Part shown: positions 35,020 through 46,871 of the stretch, piece after piece
Layout of the letters: every line of letters begins with the position of its first letter
How positions within the stretch are numbered: position 1 is the stretch's first letter
Assembly (NCBI GenBank): GCA_034508935.3
Contig: CM067442.1
Coordinates: forward strand, 131,302,671-131,366,670
Source of the DNA: Berghia stephanieae
Lineage: Eukaryota > Mollusca > Gastropoda > Nudibranchia > Aeolidiidae
DNA: 64,000 bases
Direction: 5' to 3'
Translations under genes and position numbers: made by a program
The notes under the pieces: generated by a model
What the model saw: only the letters and a program-made list of their open reading frames with translations
Told to the model about the DNA's origin: nothing
Databases searched by the model: none

Positions 35020-36139
35020 TATTTGTCGAGGTCTTAATTGATCTGTGGTGATAGGCTCCAATGGGGATAACCACCACCTCACCACAGTTTTTGAGGAGTA
35101 AACAAAAAGGAATCGAAACCGAAAGTACAAAAAATCAAAGGAAATGATTCAATATCTATGCCAAGACCATAGTGTAGTTGCAACTATAATATGAGAGCAA
35201 ATCTATGATATACATTATTCGAGGATAAGCTTCATTATTTTCTCTAGTGTGTTAAATAATGTTCAACCTTGAAAATTTGTGTCCATTTTTTACTCAATAA
35301 ATAACTTATGAAGAAATAGGGATGAAGTAAATGGGATCAACAAACACACTAATTATTTAGTGAACTGAAACGTTTATCTGGTAAATCTTGATTGGGAAGT
35401 TTCTTAACCCGGAGGAATGATAAGTAGCACGTCACAGAATTCACCCGAGTTCATCTGAATGTTGTGAGTGTTGTGTGTAGGCTTGTGAATAATGTTGGGG
35501 GTTGGTAAGCTGTAAAGAATGTAAACTGTAAACCTGGAAGAGCGAGAAAGGGAACCGGTAAAGATATGGTCATGGATTGTAAATGAATTGTCGTCATTAT
35601 CGATTTGTCTTCTAAAGGGTGTATTTCGCAACAGATAGATAGTCAGACTATTTCTTGCTTTGAAAGATACTCTCATTCTTTACAGAACGTCAAGATTGTT
35701 CTTCAAAATCAAAACAAATCCAAGGAATGTATAGGCTTATGCGATGGAGATGACCTCAGTGTGAAATGTTCTATTGTGAATGTGAACAATTAATACCCAT
35801 TGCTGTCTCTTCCTGCTCAGTGCCATGATCTTATCGTCATGAGTAGTGCCTAACCGTACTAGACTAACAGATTCATTCAAATGTACCTGTACTTGTACTG
35901 TGTATGTTGATAGATCCCGCAACAATTTTTGTTGTTGTTGAAAAAAATAAGATATCTATCAAATTAGATTACCAACACCATGACCATGTTGTCCGCATCT
36001 TTGTGATTTTGATATTCCGTCTGACTCACGTCGCAATATCAGTTATAATTATAAGTTATAAGTATAAGGATTTAGACGTGGGTTGTGGAGTGGCAAAAGA
36101 ACAATTATTAATCAATCACCTTTCATAGAGACAAACGAT
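35020..36139. promoter_or_regulatory. Head-to-head intergenic region, candidate bidirectional promoter
   Basis: 1,120 bp separate the RPAP2 start codon (minus) from the TMEM68-like start codon (plus), the only intergenic space between the genes. It should hold both 5' UTRs and promoters. No TATA box stands out and I see no CpG-rich core. Upstream non-coding exons of TMEM68 cannot be excluded. Short open frames here show no recognisable domain. Confidence 0.5.
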
Positions 36140-39100
36140 ATGGAGTCATTCACACATTGCATAGAATACATTCATAGTCTTGACATTGATTATCTCAAAT
36201 GGGTCCTCTGGGTTTTGTATCCCGTCATCATTTCCTTCCTACTTCCTCTCGTCATCCTGGTGTGTATTTATATATCTGCCCTTATTATATTTGTTTATGG
36301 CCAACGAATCAAAATAAAGGATGCTTACAGTCAAGACATCTGGGATGGAGCGAGGAAAGCAATTGCAGCTTTCTGGAATGCACAAAGCAAAATATGGCAT
36401 GGTAAGTTTTTCTATGAATATCTTATTCACATTACAAGTTGATATGAAGTCTCTTTACCATACCATAATATCAGTCAGAGATCAATTTGTTTAATTCTTT
36501 GAATAGATTAAAAATTATTCAAGGTGCGCAACTACAATATATTTACTAATAGTCATTGAAGTGACACCTACATTGAAGTGACACCTACATATATGGAATT
36601 CCTCCCAAAGGCTCGTCTCAATTCAATACTTTGTCAGTAGTGGATCCAGGCAACTTTATCCTTTTCAGGAAGCTATTATAACACAACTAAGAAACCAGAC
36701 TGACATATTCATAAGTTATAATAATGATAACAATTCAATAAATACTTAAACACCAGATACTCATTTTACACCTGAGTACGGCGAGAGAATGTGAGTAAAG
36801 AGTCTTTTCCAAGGACTGAACTATGTGCAAGCGAGCCTCAACCCCAGGAGCTTCTGATCCGAAAACGAGTGTCATACCACTAGACCACATAGCCGGACTC
36901 TTTATTTTAATGATATAATGTTTGCTTTGTATTATTTCAACAGGTTATGAAGTTGAAGGCTTGGACAACATCCCAAGAACAGGGCCAGCACTTATCATCT
37001 ACTACCATGGAGTCATTCCCGTTGATTTTTACTATGTCCTAGCTACATGTTTGTTAGAGAGAGGTCGTCTCATTCATGCTGTTGGGGACAAATTTTTATT
37101 CAGCATTCCAGGTTGGTCAACAGGGTTCAACAGTCGTGATGTCACTTCCCTTGTATTGACGCATTGTATCTGGTTCTAAACTATTGGAACAATGGCAGAT
37201 GCCATTATCCCCATTACCGCCCTTATGAAATACTTCTCTGATGAGCATATAAGTGTATCCAGAGGAGAAAAACAGCATAAATATGATCATATTTTGACTT
37301 TTATACATTCTGATCACATGACATGTGAAAAAGTTCTAGCCAGCATGAAGTGTACCAATTTTCTTTGTTTAGAACCGTGTTGCTGGGTGCTGGGCGGCGT
37401 AACATCAGACTATTGAATCCAGTTCGTAGTATTACGAATTTTTGGCTTTAGCTACAGAGCTGCATTCGCCTCTTTGACTCAATAAATCTTGTTGGAAAGA
37501 AAAATTTTGTTCTTTAGATCCTATATTCAGGACTTTGAAGCATATGTGGATCATTGCAATGGCAAATTATTGATTTGTAAAGCTATTTATAGTGACTGTT
37601 TCATTATTTCCATTGGAAACGACAAATTTTATAAATTTCAAGTAGGCAGCTCGGCACTTAGATAAAGAACAGAAAATTTAGAACCAACAAGAAGTGTTGA
37701 CATTATGTGGATTCCACTGTATTATGTTGGTGTGAACAAGTTATCAAAAAAGTAACTTGAAAACGGAAATGATTAGAAAAGTATGATTTTAGTTTTTGTC
37801 ACGTTCGGAACTAAAAAAATGCTCAATATTCACTAAACATGCTCTAATTGGCTTACAACAGAAACACTTAACATGTAGGATGAGGCATGATGCCTGTTAG
37901 GCAATATACAATTTTTTTCCGACAGAGACAACTTTTAATGGCCAGGTACACATTTTATATCCAAGTACAGTGAAAGAATGTGTTTAAAGAGACATTTACC
38001 TTCGGACCTGTGGGTCCTGGGTTTGAGTCCTGTTGTGAGTGGTACATAATTGAGTCCTTGAAGAAGGCTGTTTACTCGCACTGTATTCAGGTGTAAAATG
38101 AACACCTGGGTGTTAACAGCATTTCAGTGTTGGAAAAAAGAAGTAATATTGCCTTACAAGTGTCATGTCTCGTCCTACATGTTAAGTGTTGCTGTTGGCT
38201 AGGGACCCCTTATAGAGTCTTTGAGCACATTGAGTGGATTAACGCTATATAAATGTCCTAGTTTAAGTTTATTCTTTCCATTTTTATCATGAAAAGTTTA
38301 AGATTGTCATATAGTTTTGTATAAGATTATGTATTAATATAAAAACCGAAAACGATTAATTTAATTTTGGGGAATTGCAGTTTAAAATTTACTTGATTTT
38401 TCAAAGTAGATACGATGGAAAATGACCAATGTCTCAAAACTTATTCCATGCTTTTCGATTTATAAAGGGGGTCCCGATAGCTCAGTTGGTAGAGCATTCG
38501 ATTCACAATCAAAGGGACCGAGATCGATCCCGGGTGCAGTCGAGATTTATTTCTGACCCCTGTCCCCAGCAGTGATAGGGTAGCTGGGTCTGTTAGATCT
38601 GGCAGAAAGTACTTTGTGATAGACTAGCATCCTATTCAAAGGGTAGCAAGCAATTGCTATTGTCCGTTTCACGCTATAGACATCAGGATAAACTCCGGCT
38701 CCATGGGCCTAATTGCTCTATTTAAAAAGGATTTGTTGCACCATTGTGATGACATTTAGCTTAATAGGTATTAAACCAATGTTAGATGGTATTGGATTGT
38801 TCAGTCTACACTTATGGACATTGACTCATTCAGACCTGCCTAGTACTTTGAAAAATTAGTAGAAATACAAATTTTTGACTCCAGCTACAGAGCTGCATAG
38901 GTCTCTTTGACTCAATAAATCTTATTGAAAAGGAAAGTTTAGCTCCTTTGGTCCTATATTCAGGACTTTGGAGCATTTTTGTATCACGCTGGGAGAAAAT
39001 TGTTTGTTTCTAAAGCTATTTAAAGTGAATTTTTCTTTTTTTTTCCCTGGAAACCACGAATTCTTGACATTTCAAATTGGCAGCTCTGCTCATTGCATGT

Positions 39101-41960
39101 GAATTGTAAGAGAAAAACAAAGAATGATTTTATTATTATCCTTTTTTAAATTATTGTTATTATTTGTACAGGCTGGCGTAAATTGATGAAAGTATTGTCT
39201 GTAACGCCAGGTACCGTCACCAGTTGTGCTCAAACCCTAAGAGATGGACATATTCTTGGCATTGCACCAGGTATTGTTTTTATAATATTAACTCTCTCAA
39301 GTTCATATGCATGAAAAATCAAACAAATGTGTTCGATTTTCAATGAGGATGAACTCGAGAGTTAAAAATATGAACATTTCTACAGATTCACCATGCTCCA
39401 AACACTTAACAATCCATTTTCTTTTTCTCCAGCAGGTTCTGTGGAACCAAATTTTAATTTCACACAGCACAAGTTTCCTGTTGGGCATCTTTTTTTATGC
39501 AAACACTCTTGTAATGTCCATCACTACTGATAGGTACTCATTCATACTGAGTAATGCTATAAGGCTATGTGGTCTTGTGGTATGACACTCGCTTTGGTCG
39601 GAAGGTCCTGGTTTCGAGCCTCACTCTGCGTCTAGTGAGTCCTTGGAAAAGGCTTTTTACTCACATTCTCTCACCGTACTCAGGTTTAAAGTGAGTACCT
39701 GGCCGTTGACAGCCTTGTCTCTGTACGAAGAAAATTTTAATATGCCTAAAAGGCGTCGTGTCCCGTCCTACGTGTTTAGTGTTGCTGTTTGCCAGGGACC
39801 CTTTTTAAAGCACTTTGAGCATGTTTAGCGGATAAAGCGCTATAAAAGCTCATTTTTTTAAAAAATTTAAGGAGAGAATTTTTCACCAAAAGATTTATCA
39901 TAAGGGTCATAGTTTTTTTTTTTTGTCATCATTTGGTACATGACCATGCTCGGTATGATTTTTTTTTGTTACAAAACTGTACCACTAAGCTATTAACACC
40001 ATATCAGAGGCTTCCTCTTATTAATCTATTTTGTCGACTTTTAAATATTCCACTCATTCAAATCAATCAAATTAAATCAGATCACTCCTACCAATTTTTG
40101 GATGGCATTTTCTTGATCGCTCATTATGGCCTGAGGCGTTCAACTCTTGCTGTGTCATGTATTTCTTTGAATATGTTGTACCCTTAATATGGCTTTCCGT
40201 TGTTGTCTTGAAATGAGAATTTTCCTTAAACCTAGTTAGAATCCTTGAGCTATAGGGGGGGAAAAAAACTAAATTCATGCCTTTGTTTAAAATGAAGTAG
40301 GTCAGGGAGGGAGGAGGGGAAAGAGGATTTTCTGATTTTGACAATAATGGCTATTTCTGTTTTGCATTTGCTTTGAGAGTTCATATTTACTGACAATTTA
40401 TAATATGTTCATTCCCATTCCAGGTGGAGTGAGAGAAGCTCTTTTTGGAAATGAAGAATATAAAACAATGTGGGGAAAGCGACTGGGGTTCGCCAAAGTT
40501 GCTTTGCAAGCAAATGTGGTAATTTATTCATTTTCAAACCTTTTCACTTTTACTAACAGCTGTAAGTCTTATTTTTAGAATATGTATCGTTTTCCAATTG
40601 CTTTCTGTCTTCGTCTTGGAATGAGATTACTTAGTTTTGTCCTGACCCTGGCCGGATACCCTAGCTGGGAGGGTAACAGTTGAATGTACAGTAGAGTTTT
40701 GGAGATGATTTTTTTGGTCTTGTAAATCATTTCTCTGTTATGCACTGTATTATGTATTGTTTACATATTATATATGATTTGTAAACATTTGAGTGTGTTC
40801 CTCTTAGTGGGGACCTGTGCTTGTCTGAATGAGACTTTTAGGTGATCTCAAAGTAAGTACACTGATAGTGTGTGCTTGGAATCTACATCTATTTCCTATT
40901 TGAACCAATTCCCCTTTTGTCTTTCCTTTTCTTTGGTGCTTTAATTGTAATTCTATAACTTTTTTTCTATCCTATTTTCTTCCTTTTTACTGGCGCTTAT
41001 ATAACCTTAATGTGTTGCATGCGCCATAAAAACCCTTAAAAACAAACAAACAAAAACTATATTATACCGGTGCCTGGTCCTTAATTTATCACTGTCATAT
41101 AAACAGTTAATATTATCTTTTTTTGAAGTTGTATCTTTTAATGTTTCTATTTTTATTTGTTTTTTTGTTTTTTTTAACAGCCTGTGATCCCAATGTTTAC
41201 GATGAATTGTCGAGAAGCTTTTAGAACACCTGGATGGAGCAGAGGTAATTTTTTTTCCATTTTACTGAATTGGTAGTTTGTCTCGGAACGTCAAATTGTT
41301 TTTTGATACACAAAAAATGATATTTAAGATAACTTTTTCATAAATAATACAATCTTTTGGATTTTCTTTTATGTTTTGCATTGTGAGATAAACCAGTCTG
41401 AAAACACAATTTCGGTTTATTATGCCAGGTTTTCGCAATTGTTTCTTGCTATAAATCAGCAGAATAATAATTGTTATTATCATGAAGTCTACTTTTACAT
41501 TCTGACATGTGTTTGTATTTGTATTTACAATGTCTGATAGCTAATTGGACAGTATATAACCTTAAAGTGGCATCAGTGACTATTAGTGCAAAGTATATCT
41601 TGTCTTTTAACAAATTTAAAGCAATTTTGAGCATGATCATTGAAGAGATGGATGCCAATTTCAAAATTGTAGCCACGGTGTTATGGTCTCAAGCAAGGCA
41701 ACTTATTCCCATTAACCCACTCGATTCAGCTATGAATGAGTGGTTGATTATAGGAAGTGACCGATTTTGTGGACAGTCCACAGGCTTGTGTCAAATGGAA
41801 ATTTTGTTCAAATTCAATGAGAGTTGTAACACTTTAGAATTTTATTGCTTTGTTTCATACTGCATGTTTGAGTGGTTGTATGTTTGAGTGAAAGTTGCCA
41901 GTTACTGTTAAGCGCTTTGAGCTTGTTGATATACGGGTACGGTGCTATATATAAACCATA

Positions 41961-42024
<64 letters not shown>

Positions 42025-45000
42025 GGGTTGTCCCATCATTGTTAAATATTCATTGTACTTTAGTTTTAGATTATTTTGATAATGTCTTTCTCCATGATCA
42101 TTTCAGTACTCTTGAGGGGTGTTTATGAAAGGACAAGATTGCCTATTGTTCCTATTTATGGATTTTTCCCCGTCAAAATGAAGTAAGTTCATGATGATAT
42201 CCTATGAATATATAATATATTTTTTACAGAAACAATTTTACTTTTTTGGATGAGTGACAGAAAGCCATGAAAAAGCATACTTTTTTTTAGTATAATTACT
42301 CAAGACTCTACCCCATATCAACAATAGTATTAAAAAAACGAATATATTCAAGATATGAAGTGAGTAGAAAAGTGCCAGAAGACAATAGAGAATAAAAATT
42401 TTTCGCGGCGGTGGTGGGGAGTTGTCGTACCAATAAGGTCGCAGGTTCAAACCCCACCACCGCCGCGAAAAATTTCTATTCTCTATTGTCTTCTGGCACT
42501 TTTCTACTCACTTCATATCTTGTTGTTACCAACATAAGTGCCTGCTCCACTCACTTTTCTGAATTAAAAATTCACCCCATACACCGGAGCATACTCAATG
42601 TCTCAATCGTTTCTATGTTATATGTTTGTGTTGAGAATATTGGCTATTAAGCTTAACTGCTGGTCAAAATAACTTCGCGATGGTGGTGTGCGAACGAATC
42701 GGCGGTCTCCAGAAGTGGGTGAGAGAGGGATCTAGAAATGACTTGGGTTTGATACCAATATTTTTCACGGCGTCTAATCTGCACTATAAATCTGACCGTT
42801 TAGTTTCCCGCTGTTCCGAGCGCCGACGTAACCTCACCCGACAGGTAACCGGGGTCAACAGCGGTCAGCCGATATCAATTCCCAGAACGTAGATTTGACG
42901 TGCATTGGGTGATACCAATGGATGATTTCCGTACCAATTAACCTCACGATCTTCGTGACGATGCAATTCCACCCAAATGCAAAGAATTCTCGCAGACCTC
43001 CTCTTTCCATCGGTCCAATTTTTATTTCAATATCTCCAGTACTTATTCCACAAGCCGTGATTCAAATTCACATATTTTTCTATAACATTTAAATAAAATT
43101 ACTTGTAATTACCTCAGGATTCTAAAAAAACGTTGCTATAAACTTTAAATTTTTTTTTGGTGTGATTCACAAGGCACAAGTTTTACTACGAAATGAGGTA
43201 AGTTTCATTTACTCTTCAGTTTTCATTATTTTGTAATGATTATTTTTCCGTGGTAGGTCAGGTAATAATGATATTACCTCTTTAGCCTTGTTATTGAAAC
43301 GTAATATTTCGCTGCGGTTTTATTGTTAATTGTATTTTTATTTTTTATTTTTTTCAATGATGAGTTAATTTGATTTTTAAATTGCATAATTTGAATTATC
43401 TTGCTAATGTTTAATTTTAAATGACATTGTGTGTTGGGCCTCAACTTAGCTCAACTGCTTGTTAGAATTTTCCTGCCCCACCCCCCCCCCCACCCCCCTT
43501 TCTTTCACCAAATTGGGTGAAGTATTTGGTTTTTCTTTTCCAAATTTTATGTACGCTGTTATGTATGCATGGATATGAGAAGTAATACAGAGTGTTTTAA
43601 AACTCATTTTATTCATTAATTCACTATATCATTGCTTACATCGCTCAGTCAATTTTGAATTTTCTCTTACAGCATGGACCACACAATTGCAAGTCATAAC
43701 CAAGCAGTGAATTCATTATGTAGGACATGTCGTGGTATGCTTTGTTTAACACAGAAATAGAAACGTGCCCGCAAGAAACCATTTAAATGTTCAAATTATT
43801 CTAATAACATTCTTTTAGTCTATGGGACTGACACGGCATTGGACAAGCAAGGAGCACACTCATAATTTATGTGTAAAAAGTACACATTATAAAGCACATT
43901 GAACACACGACTCATTAGCTTCTTTGTATTTTCTCATTGCCAAGACGCTAATAATAAATAAATCAACCTTGAAACGGGTTGCACTTGCATGTTTGATATC
44001 GACAGAGTAGAATATAACAACAAACTCCAAAACGCAGGAGAGACTTTCAAATCTCATGCACGAGCCACTCACCCTCAGGGATGGTCTTATTGCCTCTGAA
44101 TTGGACAGAATACCGCATTACACAACAGGCTTACCACAGCAGATCATTCATTGGCAACCACTGCCACAAATACTAACAAGAAAAAGTCTACACTTACAAT
44201 TATCCAACAAACAAAGAACTGCACCCACGACCCACTCATCATTGACGACGCTTGCAGTATTGGATTAATTTTCGACAATATAAACAAGGCCTATAGTCAT
44301 GTGCACAACTTTATTTCACACACAAAATCGATCAAAGCAGACACGATCCAATATATTCAAAGTGCAATAAAACATTACACGGATACATACAGAAAATATT
44401 TTCCAAACAAAATAATCCCAAAACAACACCTCCTTGAGTACCAGTGCATACCACACATCACTCAATATAAGTTTGGACTTAGACTTCTTGGAGAACAAGG
44501 CACAGAGACCTGTCACCAAACAACAGCAAAATTGGAAAAAAAAGAGCATCCGGCATTATCAATGATATGAATAAAATGCGATTTGTCATCAACGCAATTC
44601 AGTTAAAGACCAGCCCCAAACTACACTGACGAGTTTGAATGCTCGTAGCGGATATATTTGTGTTGAGGAAAAATACGTTTTTGTGAGGAGAAGTATTTAC
44701 ATCTTCTCTTTATAATACATAAAATTCAGACAAATCCATAGCAACGTTTTTTTTTCTCTAATTTTTGAAATGTTGCACCCGCTATATTTTTTGTGTAATT
44801 TGTTACCGTTCATTGATAACTTATATTGAGAAATCTAGTAATACTATGAAAAAATAAAAAACACACAGTAAAAGTAGAAAATATAAACTTTTATACCAAG
44901 TAGTGATATTTCAACTCATTCAATATGGGTGTCTAACAGACAATAAAACAAAACATTGTTAAATTGAGTGAAACGGCAATCCCCGTTAGGTAAATTCCTC

Positions 45001-46382
45001 TCGGTGATTGACCGCTCACCGTGACCGGGTCAGCAGGTGTCAGGAATGGGATCCCGTCTCAACTAAACTGTTGTCGTTGTGTACGCTGTGTTTTGTGTTC
45101 GTGGATAGCTCACACGGTAGAGCCACGCTCTCACCTGCCAGGCGGAGTTGTCGTACCAATAAGGTCGCAGGTTCAAACCCCACCACTGCCGCGAAAAATT
45201 TTTATTCTCTATTGTCTTCTGGCACTTTTCTACTCACTTCATATCTTGTTGTTACCAACATAAGTGCCTGCTCCACTCACTTTTCTGAATATATTCAGTA
45301 CAGTCAAAATTTTTGAAAATTTATCATGCATTACAAGGCATTATATTTCTTATATTTTCACTAAGAGAACAGTCACACCAATGTGACACAGGCTTCTTTT
45401 TAGCTAAATTTGATTGCTGTTAATACTCACTTGATAAAAACAGTAACAACTGTGGATACATTCAGATAAATTATCGGAGAAATTCTCGTTTGATTAGAAT
45501 GAGTTAATTCAAATCTTGCCTATAAAGGCTTATTCCAAAGTATATGGCTATTTGGATTTAGAAAAATATAGTTAGATTGTGTTATTGAAAGTGACTGTGC
45601 AACTTGTTTTTGATTTGAAATGTGTTATTTACTATTCATAAATGTTTTTTTTTTTTTTTATTTATTTTTTTTTTTTTCAGAACGATATTTGGAGAACCAA
45701 TTTTTCCAACCCCAAATGTGACACCTCATGAATTTGCTCAAATTGTAAGCATTTCGAAACTGTATGTTTAGATATCAATTTGTAACGGTCAGATAAAAAA
45801 GAGAGAAAGAAAAACACAAAAAAACGAGCCTTGTGTAGAGCAATATCCGCTTAATGTGCTCAACTTTCTTTACAATGGGTCCAAAGTCAGCATCAACTCT
45901 ATACGTGTAGAGGATAGGACATGTCGCCTGTATGGTGCTATTGATTTATTATTTTTTTCAACAAAGACAACATTATTATTGGTCAGATGCTTATTTTACA
46001 CTTAGGGGTGATGAGAGAATGTGAGTAAAGCTAATCGTTCAAGGACCTGGTTATGCATTGCTCAGAGCAGACCTCGAGGTCGACTGATTTTTTGGGATGT
46101 TTTTATCTTCTTGTAATTTTCTTTCTTGCTTTGTCTGGCACCTTTCATACACACTTGTTCAGTTCTTTATTTTACATTTTCATTGTGCCAAATCATATTC
46201 AATGTAATTTTTCCGGGTTTTTTTTTTTTATGGGTTTTGTTTTTAATCAATCTTGGGTTTTTTTCCTTTCTATCCATGTCCAGATTAAAGAAAATGTTGA
46301 CAATTTGATAAACACCCATCAAAAGCGGCCTGGTAATATTTTACGAGCATTGTTTGAAAGAATACCCATGTTCAGAAGATGA
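36140..46382 (+). CDS. TMEM68: TMEM68-like glycerolipid acyltransferase, eight exons
   Basis: TMEM68 is an ER-membrane acyltransferase making diacylglycerol and triacylglycerol. Exons: 36140-36401, 36944-37111, 39172-39270, 40424-40518, 41181-41244, 42107-42182, 45681-45744, 46284-46382. All introns are GT-AG, phases agree, and the sum is 927 bases (308 residues; human about 324). Residues ~28-58 are hydrophobic (WVLYPVIISFLLPLVILVC...), fitting a membrane hairpin. SQDIWDGARKAIAAFWNAQS and WHGYEVEGLDNIP match human TMEM68. H109-G-V-I-P-V-D115 is the acyltransferase His/Asp motif in the form this family uses. PGGVREALFG (from 176) and VPVIPMFTMN are the later acyltransferase blocks. The C terminus (RPGNILRALFERIP) also matches. 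ATG 36140 is chosen because it gives the family's length; an in-frame GTG-led extension upstream has no support. A polyadenylation signal candidate lies at 46866. No damage was seen, so the gene looks functional. Confidence 0.95.
36746..36898 (-). repeat. SINE-A, head half, in TMEM68 intron 1
   Basis: Only the tRNA-like head and middle are present, ending 46 bp before exon 2. Confidence 0.75.
37165..37432 (+). repeat. Repeat H, second copy, in TMEM68 intron 2
   Basis: Matches 6885-7125 ('ctattggaacaatggcagatgcc', 'gagcatataagtgtatccagagg', 'aacatcagactattgaatcca'). It begins about 50 bp after the exon 2 donor. Confidence 0.65.
37428..37668 (+). repeat. Intronic direct repeat, copy 1
   Basis: Matches 38860-39102 in the same intron: 'agctacagagctgcat', 'ctctttgactcaataaatctt', 'cctatattcaggactttg', 'ggcagctc'. 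Both are direct, about 1.4 kb apart. Either a segmental duplication or two copies of an unknown family. Confidence 0.6.
37812..38265. repeat. Two SINE-A copies head to head in TMEM68 intron 2
   Basis: 37812-37996 is a minus copy missing its head. 37998-38265 is a plus copy missing the start of its head. They meet at about 37997 with almost no spacer, so one probably inserted into the other and the heads were lost. Confidence 0.65.
38466..38715 (+). repeat. SINE-C (reference copy) in TMEM68 intron 2
   Basis: Head GGTCCCGATAGCTCAGTTGG with 'tagagca', B box GACCGAGATCGATCCCGG, body 'agcagtgatagggtagctgg' and 'ggcagaaagtactttgtgat', end 'ataaactccggctccatggg'. About 250 bp. Other pieces: 15155, 17870, 24880, 28275, 32655, 34092. 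Confidence 0.75.
38860..39102 (+). repeat. Intronic direct repeat, copy 2
   Basis: Second copy of the 37428-37668 unit. It ends about 70 bp before exon 3. Confidence 0.6.
39557..39858 (+). repeat. SINE-A, near-complete copy in TMEM68 intron 3
   Basis: Head AAGGCTATGTGGTCTTGTGG, slightly short in the tRNA-like middle, terminus 'gcgctataaaagctcattt'. Confidence 0.8.
40595..41060 (+). repeat. Repeat K, plus copy in TMEM68 intron 4
   Basis: 'gtcttggaatgagattactt', 'ctgggagggtaacag', 'gtgttcctcttagtggggacc' and the tail 'aaaaacccttaaaaacaaac'. The first ~70 bp of the family are missing. Confidence 0.8.
41905..42024 (+). repeat. SINE-like tail plus (TTA)n tract in TMEM68 intron 5
   Basis: 'gttaagcgctttgagcttg' and 'ggtgctatatataaacc' run directly into about 20 TTA units. 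The head is not recognisable. Confidence 0.55.
42345..42540. repeat. SINE-F fold-back (hairpin) in TMEM68 intron 6
   Basis: Left arm 42351-42420 ('gatatgaagtgagtagaaaag' ... 'cgcggcggtggtgggg') and right arm 42453-42521 ('ccccaccaccgccgcg' ... 'cttttctactcacttcatatc') are near-perfect reverse complements, about 70 bp each. The 32-base loop includes the B-box-like 'gtcgcaggttcaaa'. The right arm plus loop equals the plus copy at 45145-45290, so two SINE-F tails have been joined head to head. Confidence 0.75.
43120..44755. mobile_element. Possible DNA-transposon relic in TMEM68 intron 6
   Basis: AAAAAAACGTTGCTATAAAC at about 43123 is mirrored by 'ccatagcaacgttttttttt' at about 44736, a candidate inverted end. 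Between them, 43676-43760 reads MDHTIASHNQAVNSLCRTCR and 44300-44560 reads PNKIIPKQHLLEYQCIPHI followed by FGLRLLGEQGTETCH. I recall the '(P)K.HLLE...GLGLLGEQG..S.H' pattern from transposon-like proteins of marine invertebrates but cannot name the superfamily. Stops and shifts break the frame, so it is not a gene. Confidence 0.4.
45096..45290 (+). repeat. SINE-F, tRNA-headed copy in TMEM68 intron 6
   Basis: A-box-like GTGGATAGCTCACACGGTAG and B-box-like GGTCGCAGGTTCAAACCCC, then 'attctctattgtcttctggc' and 'aacataagtgcctgctccac'. Shares its 3' part with the hairpin at 42345-42540. Confidence 0.6.
45822..46065 (-). repeat. SINE-A, decayed minus copy in TMEM68 intron 7
   Basis: 'gagcaatatccgcttaatgtgctc', 'ggtcagatgcttattttacac' and 'gagagaatgtgagtaaag' in order. 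Head damaged. Confidence 0.6.
46075..46150 (+). repeat. SINE-E body fragment in TMEM68 intron 7
   Basis: 'ttttttgggatgtttttatc' and 'ttgctttgtctggcacc' match the SINE-E body of 1-120 in reverse. Confidence 0.45.
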
Positions 46383-46865
46383 CTATGATAGTCGTGCTGT
46401 AGATTCATCTTTATACTGTGATGTCTCCTCTTATACAATCAATCCTATAGTGCAGCTATTGAGTCCATAAATTCTGCGTTATGTAATAATTTATATATTA
46501 CCATCTGTTGTTGTCAAGTTGTTTTGAAGTGGCCATGTGTTCTGTTTTCAAACAAGCAGTTATTTCTGTCCAGCCATATTTATAAAATCATAAAAAATAA
46601 AAACTTTACAACTGCTTACAACTATTGATTTCTGTAATCTTTTATAGTTGCTTTCCTTTTTTTTTCCGTTTGGTACATTTCTATATGTATAATGGCAGAT
46701 GTAGGTGAACTTTTGATTTTCTTCATCTTTGGTCACCCATTGTTTCCATTTCATTAGGTTTGCCGTAATTTGAAAATATACCAAAATATTTCTCAACCTT
46801 TTTTTAAACTTATTTAATATTTTGAAGTTGAAATACAATTCTTAAACATGATATATTATCTCACT

Positions 46866-46871
46866 AATAAA
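46866..46871 (+). terminator. Candidate polyadenylation signal for TMEM68
   Basis: AATAAA about 480 bp after the stop codon, followed by TTTATTG-rich sequence. Other A/T-rich hexamers nearby make the exact site uncertain. Confidence 0.4.

Noticed and set aside
35404-35676. 90-codon minus frame between RPAP2 and TMEM68
   Set aside because: No domain and no homology recognised; more likely chance sequence in the shared 5' region.
41507-41887. 126-codon open frame in TMEM68 intron 5
   Set aside because: No recognisable domain, no splice link to the gene's frame, and the TMEM68 model is complete without it.
44056-44570. Open frames in TMEM68 intron 6 as a nested host gene
   Set aside because: Overlapping frames with stops between conserved-looking pieces and candidate transposon ends; a decayed element fits better.
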